Of a DNA stretch of 64,000 bases, positions 6,542 to 15,290 are shown piece after piece. Position numbers and translations under genes: made by a program. The notes below the pieces were generated by a model. It made no database searches. It was given only the letters and a program-made list of their open reading frames with translations, and was not told the DNA's origin. Position 1 is the stretch's first letter. Each line of letters starts with the position of its first letter. Location: contig NZ_CP080377.1 of NCBI RefSeq assembly GCF_019443505.1, forward strand, positions 3,286,001 through 3,350,000, given 5' to 3'. Source of the DNA: Janthinobacterium sp. PAMC25594 (GTDB taxonomy: Bacteria; Pseudomonadota; Gammaproteobacteria; Burkholderiales; Burkholderiaceae_D).

Positions 6542-8989
6542 ATGCTGACGATCATACTGATGGTGGCCCTGCTGGGCCTGGTTCTACTATTCGCGCCCGG
6601 CCCCGTGCGCCGCGCCCTGCTCGCTCCGCGCCTGCTGGCCTTGTTCAAGCGCATCCTGCCGACCATGTCCGACACGGAACGCGACGCCCTCGAGGCGGGC
6701 ACCACGTGGTGGGACGCCGACCTGTTTTCCGGCCGGCCCGACTGGCCCAAGCTGCTCGCGTATGGACCCGCTTCGCTGACCGCCGAGGAACGCCACTTTC
6801 TCGAGCACGACGTCGAGCGGCTGTGCGAACTGGTCAATGACTGGGAAACGCAGCAGCAACTCGACTTGCCACCGCAAGCGTGGGCCTACATGAAAAGCCA
6901 GGGTTTCCTCGGCATGATCATCCCGAAACAATACGGCGGCAAGCAATTCTCCGCCTACATGCATTCCCAAGTGGTGATGAAACTGTCGAGCCGCTGCTCG
7001 GCGCTGGCCGTGAGCGTGATGGTGCCCAATTCGCTGGGGCCTGCCGAACTGCTGCTGCACTACGGCACCGAAGAACAGAAAGATTACTACCTGCCGCGCC
7101 TGGCCGCCGGTACCGAGATTCCCTGCTTTGCCCTGACCAGCCCGTATGCGGGTTCCGACGCGGCCTCCATCCCCGACCTGGGCGTGGTGTGCATGGGCAT
7201 GCATGAGGGGAAATCCACCCTGGGTTTCCGCCTCAGCTGGAACAAGCGCTACATCACGCTGGCGCCCGTCGCGACCTTGCTGGGGCTGGCGTTCCAGACC
7301 AGCGATCCCGAACATTTACTCTCCGACAACGATGCACCGGGCATCACCTGCGCCCTGATCCCCGCCAGCCACGACGGCGTGGTGATCGGCCGGCGCCACC
7401 ATCCCTTGAACGCCGCGTTCCAGAACGGCCCCACGTCCGGCAACGATGTCTTCATCCCCATCGACTGGGTCATCGGTGGCCAGGCGCAAGTGGGCAAAGG
7501 CTGGCGCATGCTGATGGAATGCCTGGCGGCGGGGCGCGCCATCTCGCTGCCCTCGTCCAGCGTCGGCATGGGCAAGATGGCCGTGCGCGGCACCGGCGCG
7601 TACGCGGCCGTGCGGCGCCAGTTCAACATGCCGATCGGCAAGTTCGAAGGGGTGCAGGAAGCGCTGGCGCGCATGGGCGCCAACCTGTACCTGATGGACG
7701 CGGCCCGCACCTTGGCCGCGCACGCCGTCGACCTGGGCGAGAAGCCGGCCGTCATTTCCGCCATCGTCAAATACCACGTCACGGAACGGGGACGCGCGCT
7801 CGTCAACGACGGCATGGATATCCTCGGCGGCAAGGGCATCTGCGTGGGGCCGAACAATTTCCTCGCCAGCGCCTACCAGCAAATCCCCATCGCGATCACC
7901 GTCGAAGGCGCCAATATCCTCACGCGCAGCCTGATCATCTTCGGCCAGGGCGCCATCCGCGCGCATCCGTATGTACTCAGGGAAATGGCCGCCGTCCAGG
8001 AACCCGATGGCCGCAAAGCCCTGCGCGATTTCGATGCGGCCTTCTTCGGCCACGTGGGCTTTGTGCTGGGCAACCTGGCCAGGGGATGTTGGTACGGGCT
8101 GGGCGGCGCGCGCCTGGCGGCCGTGCCCGACGCCGGCGCACCCGCACTGGCGCCCTACTACCGCGCCCTGACGCGGCTGTCGACGGCGTTTGCCGTCATG
8201 ACGGATATGTCGATGTTCGTGCTCGGTGGCGAACTCAAGCGCCGCGAACGGCTGTCCGCCCGGCTGGGCGACGTGCTGGCGCAGCTGTACCTGGCTTCGT
8301 CCGTGCTGAAGCGCTACGAGGACGATGGCCGGCCCGAGGCCGACATGCCCTATGTGCACTGGTCGCTGCAGGATGCGCTGCTCAAGGCGCAGCAGGGCTT
8401 GACGGGCGTGCTCGACAATTTCCCCGCGCGCGTGCTGGCCGTGCTGCTGCGCAGCTTGCTGTTTCCGTTCGGCCTGCCCCACCGTCCGCCGTCCGACGAA
8501 CTCGGCAGCGAGGTGGCGCTGGCCCTGCAAACGCCGGGCGCCGACCGCGAACGCCTGCTGGCCGACGGCCATGTTGCCAGCGACAGCGGCGATCCCGTGG
8601 CTTGCGCCGAACGGGCGCTGGCCTTGCTGCCGGAAGTGCTGTCCATCGAAAAACGCCTGAAAGACACGCCCGAAGGCGCGGCCCTGCGGCACCTGCCGCA
8701 AAGCCTGTCCGCCATGCAGGCTTGGCTGGCCCCGGCCAAGGCGGCAGGCACCGTCAGCTGCCAGGAGCACAATACCTTGCTGGAATACGCGCGCCTGGTC
8801 GATGGCTTGATCCAGGTCGACGATTTTGCGCCCGCCGCAGCGCAGGAAACGCCGGCCTCCTATCCCCGCGATGACGCCGGCGTCGTCGAGGCCAGCGACA
8901 AGCCCAGCACGAGCGGCACCAGCGCCGCGTACACGACGATCACGGACAGCCAGACGGCGCCTGGCCAGTACGCCCTGACGCCAAAGTAA
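6542..8989 (+). CDS. fadE: Acyl-CoA dehydrogenase FadE
   Basis: Catalyses the first step of fatty-acid beta-oxidation. The start at 6542 follows AGGGAG; the frame extends 28 codons further upstream without a ribosome site. The 815-residue product opens with a membrane-anchoring helix (MLTIILMVALLGLVLLFAPG), then GTTWWDADLFSGRPDW, and follows enterobacterial FadE closely: GFLGMIIPKQYGG, VPNSLGPAELLLHYGTEEQK, ALTSPYAGSDAASIPD, FQNGPTSGNDVFIPID, GGKGICVGPNNFLA. The C-terminal DUF1974 region includes LGGELKRRERLSARLGD. After VDDFAP, where relatives are near their end, the frame runs ~45 more residues antisense to the MFS gene; this Ser/Thr/Ala-rich tail looks non-native. Confidence 0.95.
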   Translation: MLTIILMVALLGLVLLFAPGPVRRALLAPRLLALFKRILPTMSDTERDALEAGTTWWDADLFSGRPDWPKLLAYGPASLTAEERHFLEHDVERLCELVNDWETQQQLDLPPQAWAYMKSQGFLGMIIPKQYGGKQFSAYMHSQVVMKLSSRCSALAVSVMVPNSLGPAELLLHYGTEEQKDYYLPRLAAGTEIPCFALTSPYAGSDAASIPDLGVVCMGMHEGKSTLGFRLSWNKRYITLAPVATLLGLAFQTSDPEHLLSDNDAPGITCALIPASHDGVVIGRRHHPLNAAFQNGPTSGNDVFIPIDWVIGGQAQVGKGWRMLMECLAAGRAISLPSSSVGMGKMAVRGTGAYAAVRRQFNMPIGKFEGVQEALARMGANLYLMDAARTLAAHAVDLGEKPAVISAIVKYHVTERGRALVNDGMDILGGKGICVGPNNFLASAYQQIPIAITVEGANILTRSLIIFGQGAIRAHPYVLREMAAVQEPDGRKALRDFDAAFFGHVGFVLGNLARGCWYGLGGARLAAVPDAGAPALAPYYRALTRLSTAFAVMTDMSMFVLGGELKRRERLSARLGDVLAQLYLASSVLKRYEDDGRPEADMPYVHWSLQDALLKAQQGLTGVLDNFPARVLAVLLRSLLFPFGLPHRPPSDELGSEVALALQTPGADRERLLADGHVASDSGDPVACAERALALLPEVLSIEKRLKDTPEGAALRHLPQSLSAMQAWLAPAKAAGTVSCQEHNTLLEYARLVDGLIQVDDFAPAAAQETPASYPRDDAGVVEASDKPSTSGTSAAYTTITDSQTAPGQYALTPK

Positions 8990-10071
8990 ATGCTGGAAAA
9001 CACCAGCGGGCACAGCACGGACGCCAGGCTCACAGCCGAGGCCAGCACGCCCTGGAACTGGCCTTGCCGGTCCTCGGCGACTTGCCGCGTGGCCAGCGAC
9101 TGCAGGGCCGGCGCACCGATGCCGCCCAGGGCGAACACGGGCATGATGGCGAAGATCATCCAGCTGCGGCTGGCAAAGGCCATGACCACCAGGGCCACGC
9201 AGGCGCAGGCCACGCCCGCCAGGATGGTGGCGCGCTCGCCCAGCAGCCTTACTGCAGGGCCGGGCAAGAAGGCCTGGGCCAGCGCCTGGCACACGCCGAA
9301 GGCGCCCAGCGACAGGCCGATCCACAAGCCATTCCACTCGAACGCATCGTGGCCCCACAGCGCCCAGCACACGCCATACACTTCGCCCGCCGCGCTGAAG
9401 GTAAAAAAGATGGCGGTGATCGGCAGCAAGCTTTTCTGCGAGAACACCCAGCGCAGCGGGCGCAAGGGATTGAATGCCGCCAGGTCGATTTTTTCGCGTG
9501 TCGGCGTTCGTGATTCGGGCAACGTCAACAACGCCAGCAGCAGGTTGCCGGCATTCAACACGGCCGCCGCCATGAACGGCAGGCGCAGCCCGTAATCGCC
9601 CAGCGCGCCGCCGAGCACCGGGCCGATGATGAAACCGGCGCCGAACATAGCGTTGAGCAAGCCGAAACGGCGCGCCCGCGTTTCATCGGGAGAAATATCG
9701 GTGATGTAGGCCGTGGCCACGGAAACGTTGGCGCTCGTCAACCCTGCAATGGCGCGCCCCAGCAACAGCATCCACAGGCTGGGGGCGAAGGCCAGGAACA
9801 GGTAATTGACGGCGGCGCCCGCCAGCGAGAGCAGCAGCACGGGGCGCCGCCCCAGGCGGTCGCTCAGCGCGCCCAGCACGGGCGCAAAGATGAACTGCAT
9901 CAACGCATACAGGGCCGTCATGATGCCGATATACGGCGCCACGTTATCGGCATGTGTGACGTCCCGCAGCAGCGCGGGCAGGATGGGAAAGATCAGGCCG
10001 ATGCCGACGGCATCGAGCGCGACCGTGGCAAAGATGACGGGCAGCGCTGCCACGGGAACGGATGGTTTCAT
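8860..10071 (-). CDS. TetA-like MFS drug efflux transporter
   Basis: 403 residues with twelve predicted membrane helices. The loop 2-3 signature GALSDRLGRRPVLLLSLAG and the N-terminal LDAVGIGLIFPILPALLRD are those of the DHA1 tetracycline-type exporters (TCR/Tet group), H+ antiporters of the inner membrane. Divergent from a TetR regulator (10177..10815) with two identical palindromes between, the classic repressor-pump arrangement. Its last 130 bases overlap fadE on the opposite strand. Whether tetracycline is a substrate cannot be told; many homologues export other compounds. Confidence 0.9.
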   Translation of the reverse strand: MKPSVPVAALPVIFATVALDAVGIGLIFPILPALLRDVTHADNVAPYIGIMTALYALMQFIFAPVLGALSDRLGRRPVLLLSLAGAAVNYLFLAFAPSLWMLLLGRAIAGLTSANVSVATAYITDISPDETRARRFGLLNAMFGAGFIIGPVLGGALGDYGLRLPFMAAAVLNAGNLLLALLTLPESRTPTREKIDLAAFNPLRPLRWVFSQKSLLPITAIFFTFSAAGEVYGVCWALWGHDAFEWNGLWIGLSLGAFGVCQALAQAFLPGPAVRLLGERATILAGVACACVALVVMAFASRSWMIFAIMPVFALGGIGAPALQSLATRQVAEDRQGQFQGVLASAVSLASVLCPLVFSSIYFGVRAYWPGAVWLSVIVVYAALVPLVLGLSLASTTPASSRG

Positions 10072-10087
10072 ATACTCAATCTAAATA

Positions 10088-10100
10088 TGTACTCAGTACA
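10088..10100. promoter_or_regulatory. TetR operator, copy 1
   Basis: 13-bp palindrome TGTACT-c-AGTACA, 17 bases upstream of the MFS start codon. An identical copy lies 54 bp away at 10142. Confidence 0.8.
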
Positions 10101-10141
10101 TAAATAGTACGCCCCGCCTGGCTGCGCCATCAAGCGTTATC

Positions 10142-10154
10142 TGTACTCAGTACA
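10142..10154. promoter_or_regulatory. TetR operator, copy 2
   Basis: Identical palindrome TGTACTCAGTACA, 22 bases before the chosen ATG of the TetR gene. The pair suggests co-ordinate repression of pump and regulator. Confidence 0.8.
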
Positions 10155-10176
10155 CTTCGTGTATGATCGGGGCAAC

Positions 10177-10815
10177 ATGACGATTCCTGCCGACCTCCGC
10201 TCCCGCAAACGCCTTGCCACCCGGCAAGCTATCTCGAATGCCGCCACGCGCCTGTTCTTCGTGCGCGGTTTCGAGCACGTGACGGTGGACGAGATCGCCG
10301 CAGCCGCCAGCGTGGGACGCATGACGGTGTTCAACCACTTCCCCCGCAAGGAAGACATGTTCTTCGACCGCGAGGAAGAGGGCCGCGAACTGCTGCGCGA
10401 GGCGCTGCGCCAGCGCGAGCCCACCGTTTCCCCCGTCGAAACCCTGCGCCTGCTGGCGCACCGCCTGGTACGGGAAGACAGTCCCTACATCGTGTTTTCC
10501 GCCGCCGGCCAGGGTTTCATTGCCACCATCGAGGCCAGCGATACCCTGAAAGCGCGGGCGCGGGCCATCCGCGACGAGCTGGCGCACGTCGTCGCGCAAG
10601 CGCTGATGGAATCCACGGGACGGGAAAGCGACGATCCCCTGGCCCAGCTGGCGGCCAGCCTGCTGCTGGCCACCTGGAGCACGGCCCTCATCGAAGCGCA
10701 CCGCGCCTTTCGTCTGCATGGCGACGCGCAACTGGCCAAGGCCTTCTTTCTGTCCCTGGTGGACCAGGGGCATGTCGGCCTCAACGCCGCCATGGCGGGC
10801 ACGCCTTACGCCTGA
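10177..10815 (+). CDS. TetR/AcrR family repressor
   Basis: 212 residues from the ATG at 10177, preceded by GGGG at suitable distance; a GTG at 10159 would add six residues. Residues ~10-55 form the TetR helix-turn-helix (ATRLFFVRGFEHVTVDEIAAAASVG, then RMTVFNHFPRKEDMFF). The remainder is the helical ligand-binding/dimer domain. Divergent from the TetA-like pump, whose promoter region carries two matching palindromes; it most likely represses the pump and itself until a drug binds. Confidence 0.93.
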   Translation: MTIPADLRSRKRLATRQAISNAATRLFFVRGFEHVTVDEIAAAASVGRMTVFNHFPRKEDMFFDREEEGRELLREALRQREPTVSPVETLRLLAHRLVREDSPYIVFSAAGQGFIATIEASDTLKARARAIRDELAHVVAQALMESTGRESDDPLAQLAASLLLATWSTALIEAHRAFRLHGDAQLAKAFFLSLVDQGHVGLNAAMAGTPYA

Positions 10816-10905
10816 AGCTGTCAGGCAGCGGATGTCAATCCCTTGATCCAAGGCAAGGTAATCTGGCGCCAGCCCGCCTACAATCGCCGGCTTTGCCCCT
10901 CCTCC

Positions 10906-12267
10906 ATGCGCCACGCTCCCGAACTCCTCCTGCCTGCCGGCTCCCTGGCCAAGATGCATGCCGCCTTCGACTATGGCGCCGACGCCGTCTATGCGGGCCA
11001 GCCGCGCTACAGTTTGCGCGTGCGCAATAACGACTTTTCAACCTTGCAAGCCTTGCAGGAGGGCATCGATGGCGCGCATGCGCGCGGCAAGCAGTTCTTT
11101 GTCGCGAGCAATATCTTCGCCCACAATGCCAAGCTGAAAACGTATTTGCGCGACATGGAACCGGTGATCGCCATGCGCCCGGACGCGCTGATCATGGCCG
11201 ACCCGGGCCTGATCATGATGGTGCGCGACAAGTGGCCGGACGTTCCCGTGCACTTATCGGTGCAGGCGAATGCCGTCAACTGGGCCGACGTGAAATTCTG
11301 GCACCGCATGGGCCTGACGCGCGTGATCTTGTCGCGCGAACTGTCGCTCGACGAAATCGAGGAAATCCGCCAGCGCTGCCCGGAGATGGAACTGGAAGTG
11401 TTCGTCCACGGCGCCCTGTGCATCGCTTATTCGGGCCGCTGCCTGCTGTCCGGCTACTTCAATCACCGCGACCCGAACCAGGGCACGTGCACAAATTCCT
11501 GCCGCTGGGATTACAAGGTGAAAAATGCCTCGGAAGACGCCAGCGGCGACCTGGGCGGCATGCAGGTGGTGCCGCTGGAATTTCACCAGGCGCTGGCCGA
11601 GGCCGACAACAATGCATTTTCCGCCCTGCACCAGCAGCCGCGCCACCCGCTGGCCGACCAGCCCTACTTTATCGAAGAAGCGCAGCGCCCGGGCCAGCTG
11701 ATGCCGATCCTCGAAGACGAGCACGGCACCTACATCATGAATTCGAAGGACTTGCGCGCCGTCGAGCATATCGAACGCCTGGTCAAGATCGGCGTCAATT
11801 CGCTCAAAGTCGAGGGCCGCACCAAGTCGCTGTACTACGCGGCGCGCACGGCGCAAGTCTACCGCCAGGCCATCGATGACGCCGTGGCGGGCCGTCCTTT
11901 CGACATCAGCCTGCTGGGCCAACTGCAAGGCCTGGCCAACCGCGGCTACACGGACGGTTTTTATCAACGCCATCACACGCAAACGCACCAGAACTACATG
12001 CGCGGCGCGTCCGAGGCGGACCGCAGCCAGTACGTGGGCGACGTGCTGGGCGTGACGGACGGCTGGGCCAGGGTGGAAGTGAAAAACCGCTTCGCCGTGG
12101 GCGACCGCATTGAGGCCCTGCATCCGGGCGGCAACCGCGATTTCACCATTGCCCGCATGCTCAGCGATGACGGCAAGGAGATCCAGGTCGCGCCCGGCAG
12201 CGGCCACTTCGTGCGCATCGAACTCGACGGGGCGCTGAATAAAGCCTTGCTGGCGCGCTATTTGTAA
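10906..12267 (+). CDS. trhP: U32-family tRNA hydroxylation protein TrhP (YegQ)
   Basis: 453 residues from the ATG at 10906, the same size as E. coli YegQ and with near-identical blocks: ELLLPAGSLAKM, YGADAVYAGQPRYSLRVRNN, HNAKLKTYLRDMEPV, HLSVQANAVNWADVKFW, LTRVILSRELSLDEIEEI, EVFVHGALCIAYSGRCLLSGY, DPNQGTCTNSC. The Cys set in GRCLLSGY and GTCTNSCRW are the conserved U32 cysteines thought to hold an Fe-S cluster. TrhP acts with prephenate in forming 5-hydroxyuridine at tRNA position 34. It was formerly called a collagenase-type peptidase, a misleading label. Single-gene unit. Confidence 0.93.
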   Translation: MRHAPELLLPAGSLAKMHAAFDYGADAVYAGQPRYSLRVRNNDFSTLQALQEGIDGAHARGKQFFVASNIFAHNAKLKTYLRDMEPVIAMRPDALIMADPGLIMMVRDKWPDVPVHLSVQANAVNWADVKFWHRMGLTRVILSRELSLDEIEEIRQRCPEMELEVFVHGALCIAYSGRCLLSGYFNHRDPNQGTCTNSCRWDYKVKNASEDASGDLGGMQVVPLEFHQALAEADNNAFSALHQQPRHPLADQPYFIEEAQRPGQLMPILEDEHGTYIMNSKDLRAVEHIERLVKIGVNSLKVEGRTKSLYYAARTAQVYRQAIDDAVAGRPFDISLLGQLQGLANRGYTDGFYQRHHTQTHQNYMRGASEADRSQYVGDVLGVTDGWARVEVKNRFAVGDRIEALHPGGNRDFTIARMLSDDGKEIQVAPGSGHFVRIELDGALNKALLARYL

Positions 12268-12342
12268 CCGCCAGTCAGGCATGCCGGGCGGCAAACCAGT
12301 ATGTAAGTGTTTGATTTGACAAGAAAAAATCCGCAGAGTAGC

Positions 12343-12363
12343 GCTTAAACAATTTGTTTAAGC
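12343..12363. promoter_or_regulatory. Inverted repeat in the promoter of the DUF819 gene
   Basis: Perfect 8-bp arms GCTTAAAC-aattt-GTTTAAGC. A -35-like TTGTTT (12354-12359) lies within it and TACGAT follows at 12377 with 17-bp spacing, so a bound protein would block the polymerase. The cognate regulator is not evident nearby. Confidence 0.5.
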
Positions 12364-12451
12364 CTCAACATTGCTATACGATACGGCCACCCTGCGCCCG
12401 GGGGCCGTATCGGCATCCGGTGCGTCCCTGACACGTTCACCGGAATCCCCG

Positions 12452-13699
12452 ATGCCACCTGCCACCTCTGCCCTCATCACCAACGATGCCGTCGTCCTCG
12501 GCCTGCTCGCCATGACCCTGGGGGCCGTCTTCTGGAGCGCCTCCCGCGCGGACGGCTTCTGGAAAAAGTTTTATACGTATATCCCGTCGCTGCTGATGTG
12601 CTACCTGATCCCGGCGCTGCTCAACACCTTCGGCATCATCGACGGCAACGCCTCCGGCCTGTACGCCGTGGCGCGCGACTATCTGCTGCCCAGCGCGCTG
12701 GTACTGCTGTGCGTGGCCATCGATTTCGGCGGCATTATCCGCCTCGGCCCCAAGGCCATCATCATGTTTCTCACAGGAACACTCGGCGTGATGCTGGGCG
12801 CCCTCGTCTCGTTCGAAGCCTTGCGTTTGATCCACCCGGAAACGGTGGCGGGCGATACCTGGCGCGGCATGACGACCGTCGCCGGTTCTTGGATAGGCGG
12901 CGGCGCCAACCAGGCGGCCATGAAGGAAGTATTTGAAGTCGATGCCACGCTGTTCGGCCAGTTCGTCGCCGTCGACGTACTGGTGGCCAACGTCTGGACA
13001 GCCGTGCTGCTGTTCCTGGCCGGCCGCGCGGGCGCCTTCGACCGCTGGACCGGCGCGGATTTATCGGCCATCAATGCGCTCAAGGACAGCATCGAAAGTT
13101 ATCGGGCCCAGCACGCGCGCATCGCCAGTCTGACCGACATCATGATCATCCTCGGCGTGGGCCTGGGCGTGACGGGCCTGTCGCATTTTCTGGCCGGCCC
13201 CATCATCAGCTGGATCGCTACCTTGCCGGCCGCCTGGCGCTTGCAGGATTACAGCCTGACATCGAACTTCTTCTGGATCGTCGTGCTCGCCACCACCTTC
13301 GGCCTGCTGCTGAGCTTTACCCGCGCGCGCAGCCTGGAAGGCGCGGGCGCCTCGACCATCGGCTCGGCCATGCTGTACGTGCTGGTGGCCACCATCGGCA
13401 TGCACATGGACTTGAAAGCCCTGTTCGACAAGCCTTTCCTGTTCCTGCTGGGCCTGATCTGGATCGCCGTGCATGGCGGCCTGATGCTGCTCGTCGCCAA
13501 GCTGATCCGCGCACCGCTGTTCTTCATGGCCGTGGGATCGCAGGCGAACATCGGCGGCGCCGCCTCCGCCCCCGTCATCGCCAGCGCCTTCCACCCATCG
13601 CTGGCGCCTGTCGGCGTACTGCTGGCCGTGCTCGGCTACGCGCTGGGCACCTACGGCGCCTACATCACGGGGCTGATACTGCGCGGCATGGCGGGGTGA
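12452..13699 (+). CDS. DUF819 family integral membrane protein
   Basis: 415 residues from the ATG at 12452; the frame is open for 27 more codons upstream but that stretch has no hydrophobic start and contains the promoter region. Ten or more membrane helices are seen. Recognisable DUF819 (YjcL-like) blocks are SLLMCYLIPALLNTFGII, TVAGSWIGGGANQAAMKE, and near the end VGSQANIGGAASAPV followed by LLAVLGYALGTYGAYI. The family is a putative transporter related by fold to anion/substrate permeases; substrate unknown. A strong terminator follows. Confidence 0.88.
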   Translation: MPPATSALITNDAVVLGLLAMTLGAVFWSASRADGFWKKFYTYIPSLLMCYLIPALLNTFGIIDGNASGLYAVARDYLLPSALVLLCVAIDFGGIIRLGPKAIIMFLTGTLGVMLGALVSFEALRLIHPETVAGDTWRGMTTVAGSWIGGGANQAAMKEVFEVDATLFGQFVAVDVLVANVWTAVLLFLAGRAGAFDRWTGADLSAINALKDSIESYRAQHARIASLTDIMIILGVGLGVTGLSHFLAGPIISWIATLPAAWRLQDYSLTSNFFWIVVLATTFGLLLSFTRARSLEGAGASTIGSAMLYVLVATIGMHMDLKALFDKPFLFLLGLIWIAVHGGLMLLVAKLIRAPLFFMAVGSQANIGGAASAPVIASAFHPSLAPVGVLLAVLGYALGTYGAYITGLILRGMAG

Positions 13700-13720
13700 C
13701 GCTCCTGGCAGCACAGTGAC

Positions 13721-13750
13721 GACAACGCCAGCCTTCGGGCTGGCGTTGTC
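13721..13750 (+). terminator. Terminator after the DUF819 gene
   Basis: 13-bp perfect stem GACAACGCCAGCC/GGCTGGCGTTGTC closing on TTCG, followed by GTTTA. Confidence 0.85.
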
Positions 13751-13820
13751 GTTTACCACGCGCATCGGCCGCAGAGCCCTAAAACTCCCCACAATGTAGC
13801 AGAAACCCCTCAAAACCAAA

Positions 13821-13844
13821 TTTCCGCACCATTTTTGTGCGAAA
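13821..13844. promoter_or_regulatory. Imperfect palindrome upstream of gdhA
   Basis: TTTCcGCAC and GTGCGAAA arms separated by CATTTTT, one base from perfect symmetry, about 50 bases before the gdhA start. It could be an operator or a leader hairpin; no regulator can be named. Confidence 0.35.
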
Positions 13845-13892
13845 TCTGCGATGATAGTTGCCCAAATAACCGATTACCTCCATGGAATTCTG

Positions 13893-15236
13893 ATGAAATA
13901 CGCATCTGCTCACGAGTATGTCCAGCATGTCGCCGCACGCAATCCAGGTCAACCCGAGTTTCTGCAAGCCGTCACCGAAGTCATGGAAAGCTTGTGGCCG
14001 TTCCTGGAGCAGCACCCGAAATACGCGGAACAAGGCTTGCTGGAACGCTTGATCGAGCCGGAGCGCGTGGTGATGTTCCGTGTGTCGTGGGTCGATGACC
14101 ATGGGCAAGTGCAAGTCAATCGCGGCTACCGCATCCAGCACAGCATGGCCATCGGGCCGTACAAGGGCGGCATCCGCTTCCACCCTTCCGTCACCCTGTC
14201 CGTGCTGAAATTCCTCGCTTTCGAACAGACGTTCAAGAATGCGCTGACCACGTTACCGATGGGCGGCGGCAAGGGCGGCGCCGATTTCGATCCGAAGGGC
14301 AAGAGCCCGGGCGAAGTGATGCGTTTCTGCCAGGCGTTTGTGAGCGAACTGTTCCGCCATGTGGGCTCGGACACGGACGTACCGGCCGGCGACATCGGCG
14401 TGGGCGGACGCGAAGTGGGCTATATGGCCGGCATGATGAAAAAGCTCAGCAACCGTGCCGACTGCGTGTTCACGGGCAAGGGCGCCAGCTTCGGCGGCTC
14501 GCTGATGCGGCCGGAAGCGACGGGCTACGGCACTGTGTATTTCGCCGAAGAAATGCTGAAAACGCGGGGCCGCTCGTTCGAAGGCATGCGCGTGTCCGTG
14601 TCCGGTTCGGGCAACGTGGCGCAGTACGCGGTGGAAAAAGCCATGGCCATGGGCGCGAAAGTCATCACCGTCTCCGATTCCAGCGGCACCGTCATCGATG
14701 AAGACGGTTTTACGCCGGAAAAACTGGCCATCCTGATGGAGGTCAAGAACCATTTGTATGGCCGGGTCAGCGATTACGCCGCGCGCACGGGCGTGCGCTT
14801 CGAAGCGGGCGTGTCGCCATGGCATGTGCCGGTCGACATCGCCCTGCCCTGCGCCACACAAAATGAACTCGATATCGCCGATGCGCGCCTGCTCATCGCC
14901 AATGGCGTGCAGTGCGTGGCCGAAGGCGCCAACATGCCCACCACCATCGAGGCAGCCAAGGCGTTCGAGGCGGCTGGCGTGCTGTATGCGCCGGGCAAGG
15001 CCAGCAATGCGGGCGGCGTGGCGACTTCCGGCCTGGAAATGAGCCAGAACGCGGCCCGCATATCGTGGCCGCGCGAAGAAGTCGACGCGCGTTTGCTGCA
15101 GATCATGCAAGGCATCCACGCCGCATGCAAGCAGTACGGCACGCGTGCCGATGGCACCGTCAGCTATGTGGATGGCGCGAATATCGCCGGCTTCGTGAAA
15201 GTGGCTGACGCGATGCTGGCGCAAGGGGTGATTTAA
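13893..15236 (+). CDS. gdhA: NADP-dependent glutamate dehydrogenase
   Basis: 447 residues from the ATG at 13893, exactly the length of E. coli GdhA; the frame upstream (from 13851) covers promoter sequence. Reaction: 2-oxoglutarate + NH4+ + NADPH to glutamate. Substrate-binding blocks: GPYKGGIRFHPSV, LPMGGGKGGADFDPKG (catalytic Lys), VPAGDIGVGGREVGYM. The cofactor domain begins with the dinucleotide motif SGSGNVAQYA, followed by DSSGTV. The C-terminal GKASNAGGVATSGLEMSQN is typical. Cytosolic hexamer in the family. Confidence 0.97.
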   Translation: MKYASAHEYVQHVAARNPGQPEFLQAVTEVMESLWPFLEQHPKYAEQGLLERLIEPERVVMFRVSWVDDHGQVQVNRGYRIQHSMAIGPYKGGIRFHPSVTLSVLKFLAFEQTFKNALTTLPMGGGKGGADFDPKGKSPGEVMRFCQAFVSELFRHVGSDTDVPAGDIGVGGREVGYMAGMMKKLSNRADCVFTGKGASFGGSLMRPEATGYGTVYFAEEMLKTRGRSFEGMRVSVSGSGNVAQYAVEKAMAMGAKVITVSDSSGTVIDEDGFTPEKLAILMEVKNHLYGRVSDYAARTGVRFEAGVSPWHVPVDIALPCATQNELDIADARLLIANGVQCVAEGANMPTTIEAAKAFEAAGVLYAPGKASNAGGVATSGLEMSQNAARISWPREEVDARLLQIMQGIHAACKQYGTRADGTVSYVDGANIAGFVKVADAMLAQGVI

Positions 15237-15253
15237 TCATCGGCCAACGGTGT

Positions 15254-15290
15254 TGTCGGATTACGGTTCTTCGAACCTAATCCGACCTAC
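15254..15290. repeat. Palindromic intergenic repeat, unit 3
   Basis: Outer arms TGTCGGATTA and TAATCCGACCTAC, inner stem GGTTC-ttc-GAACC. It lies between the convergent gdhA and flavin reductase genes. Its CTA (15287-15289) is the TAG stop codon of the reductase gene on the minus strand. Confidence 0.9.

Noticed and set aside
7316-9370. 684-codon minus-strand frame across fadE
   Set aside because: Antisense of fadE, with Gln/His/Arg-rich composition and no domain.
10906-12267. Collagenase annotation for the U32 protein
   Set aside because: Block-by-block agreement with YegQ/TrhP indicates tRNA hydroxylation; the peptidase label is historical.
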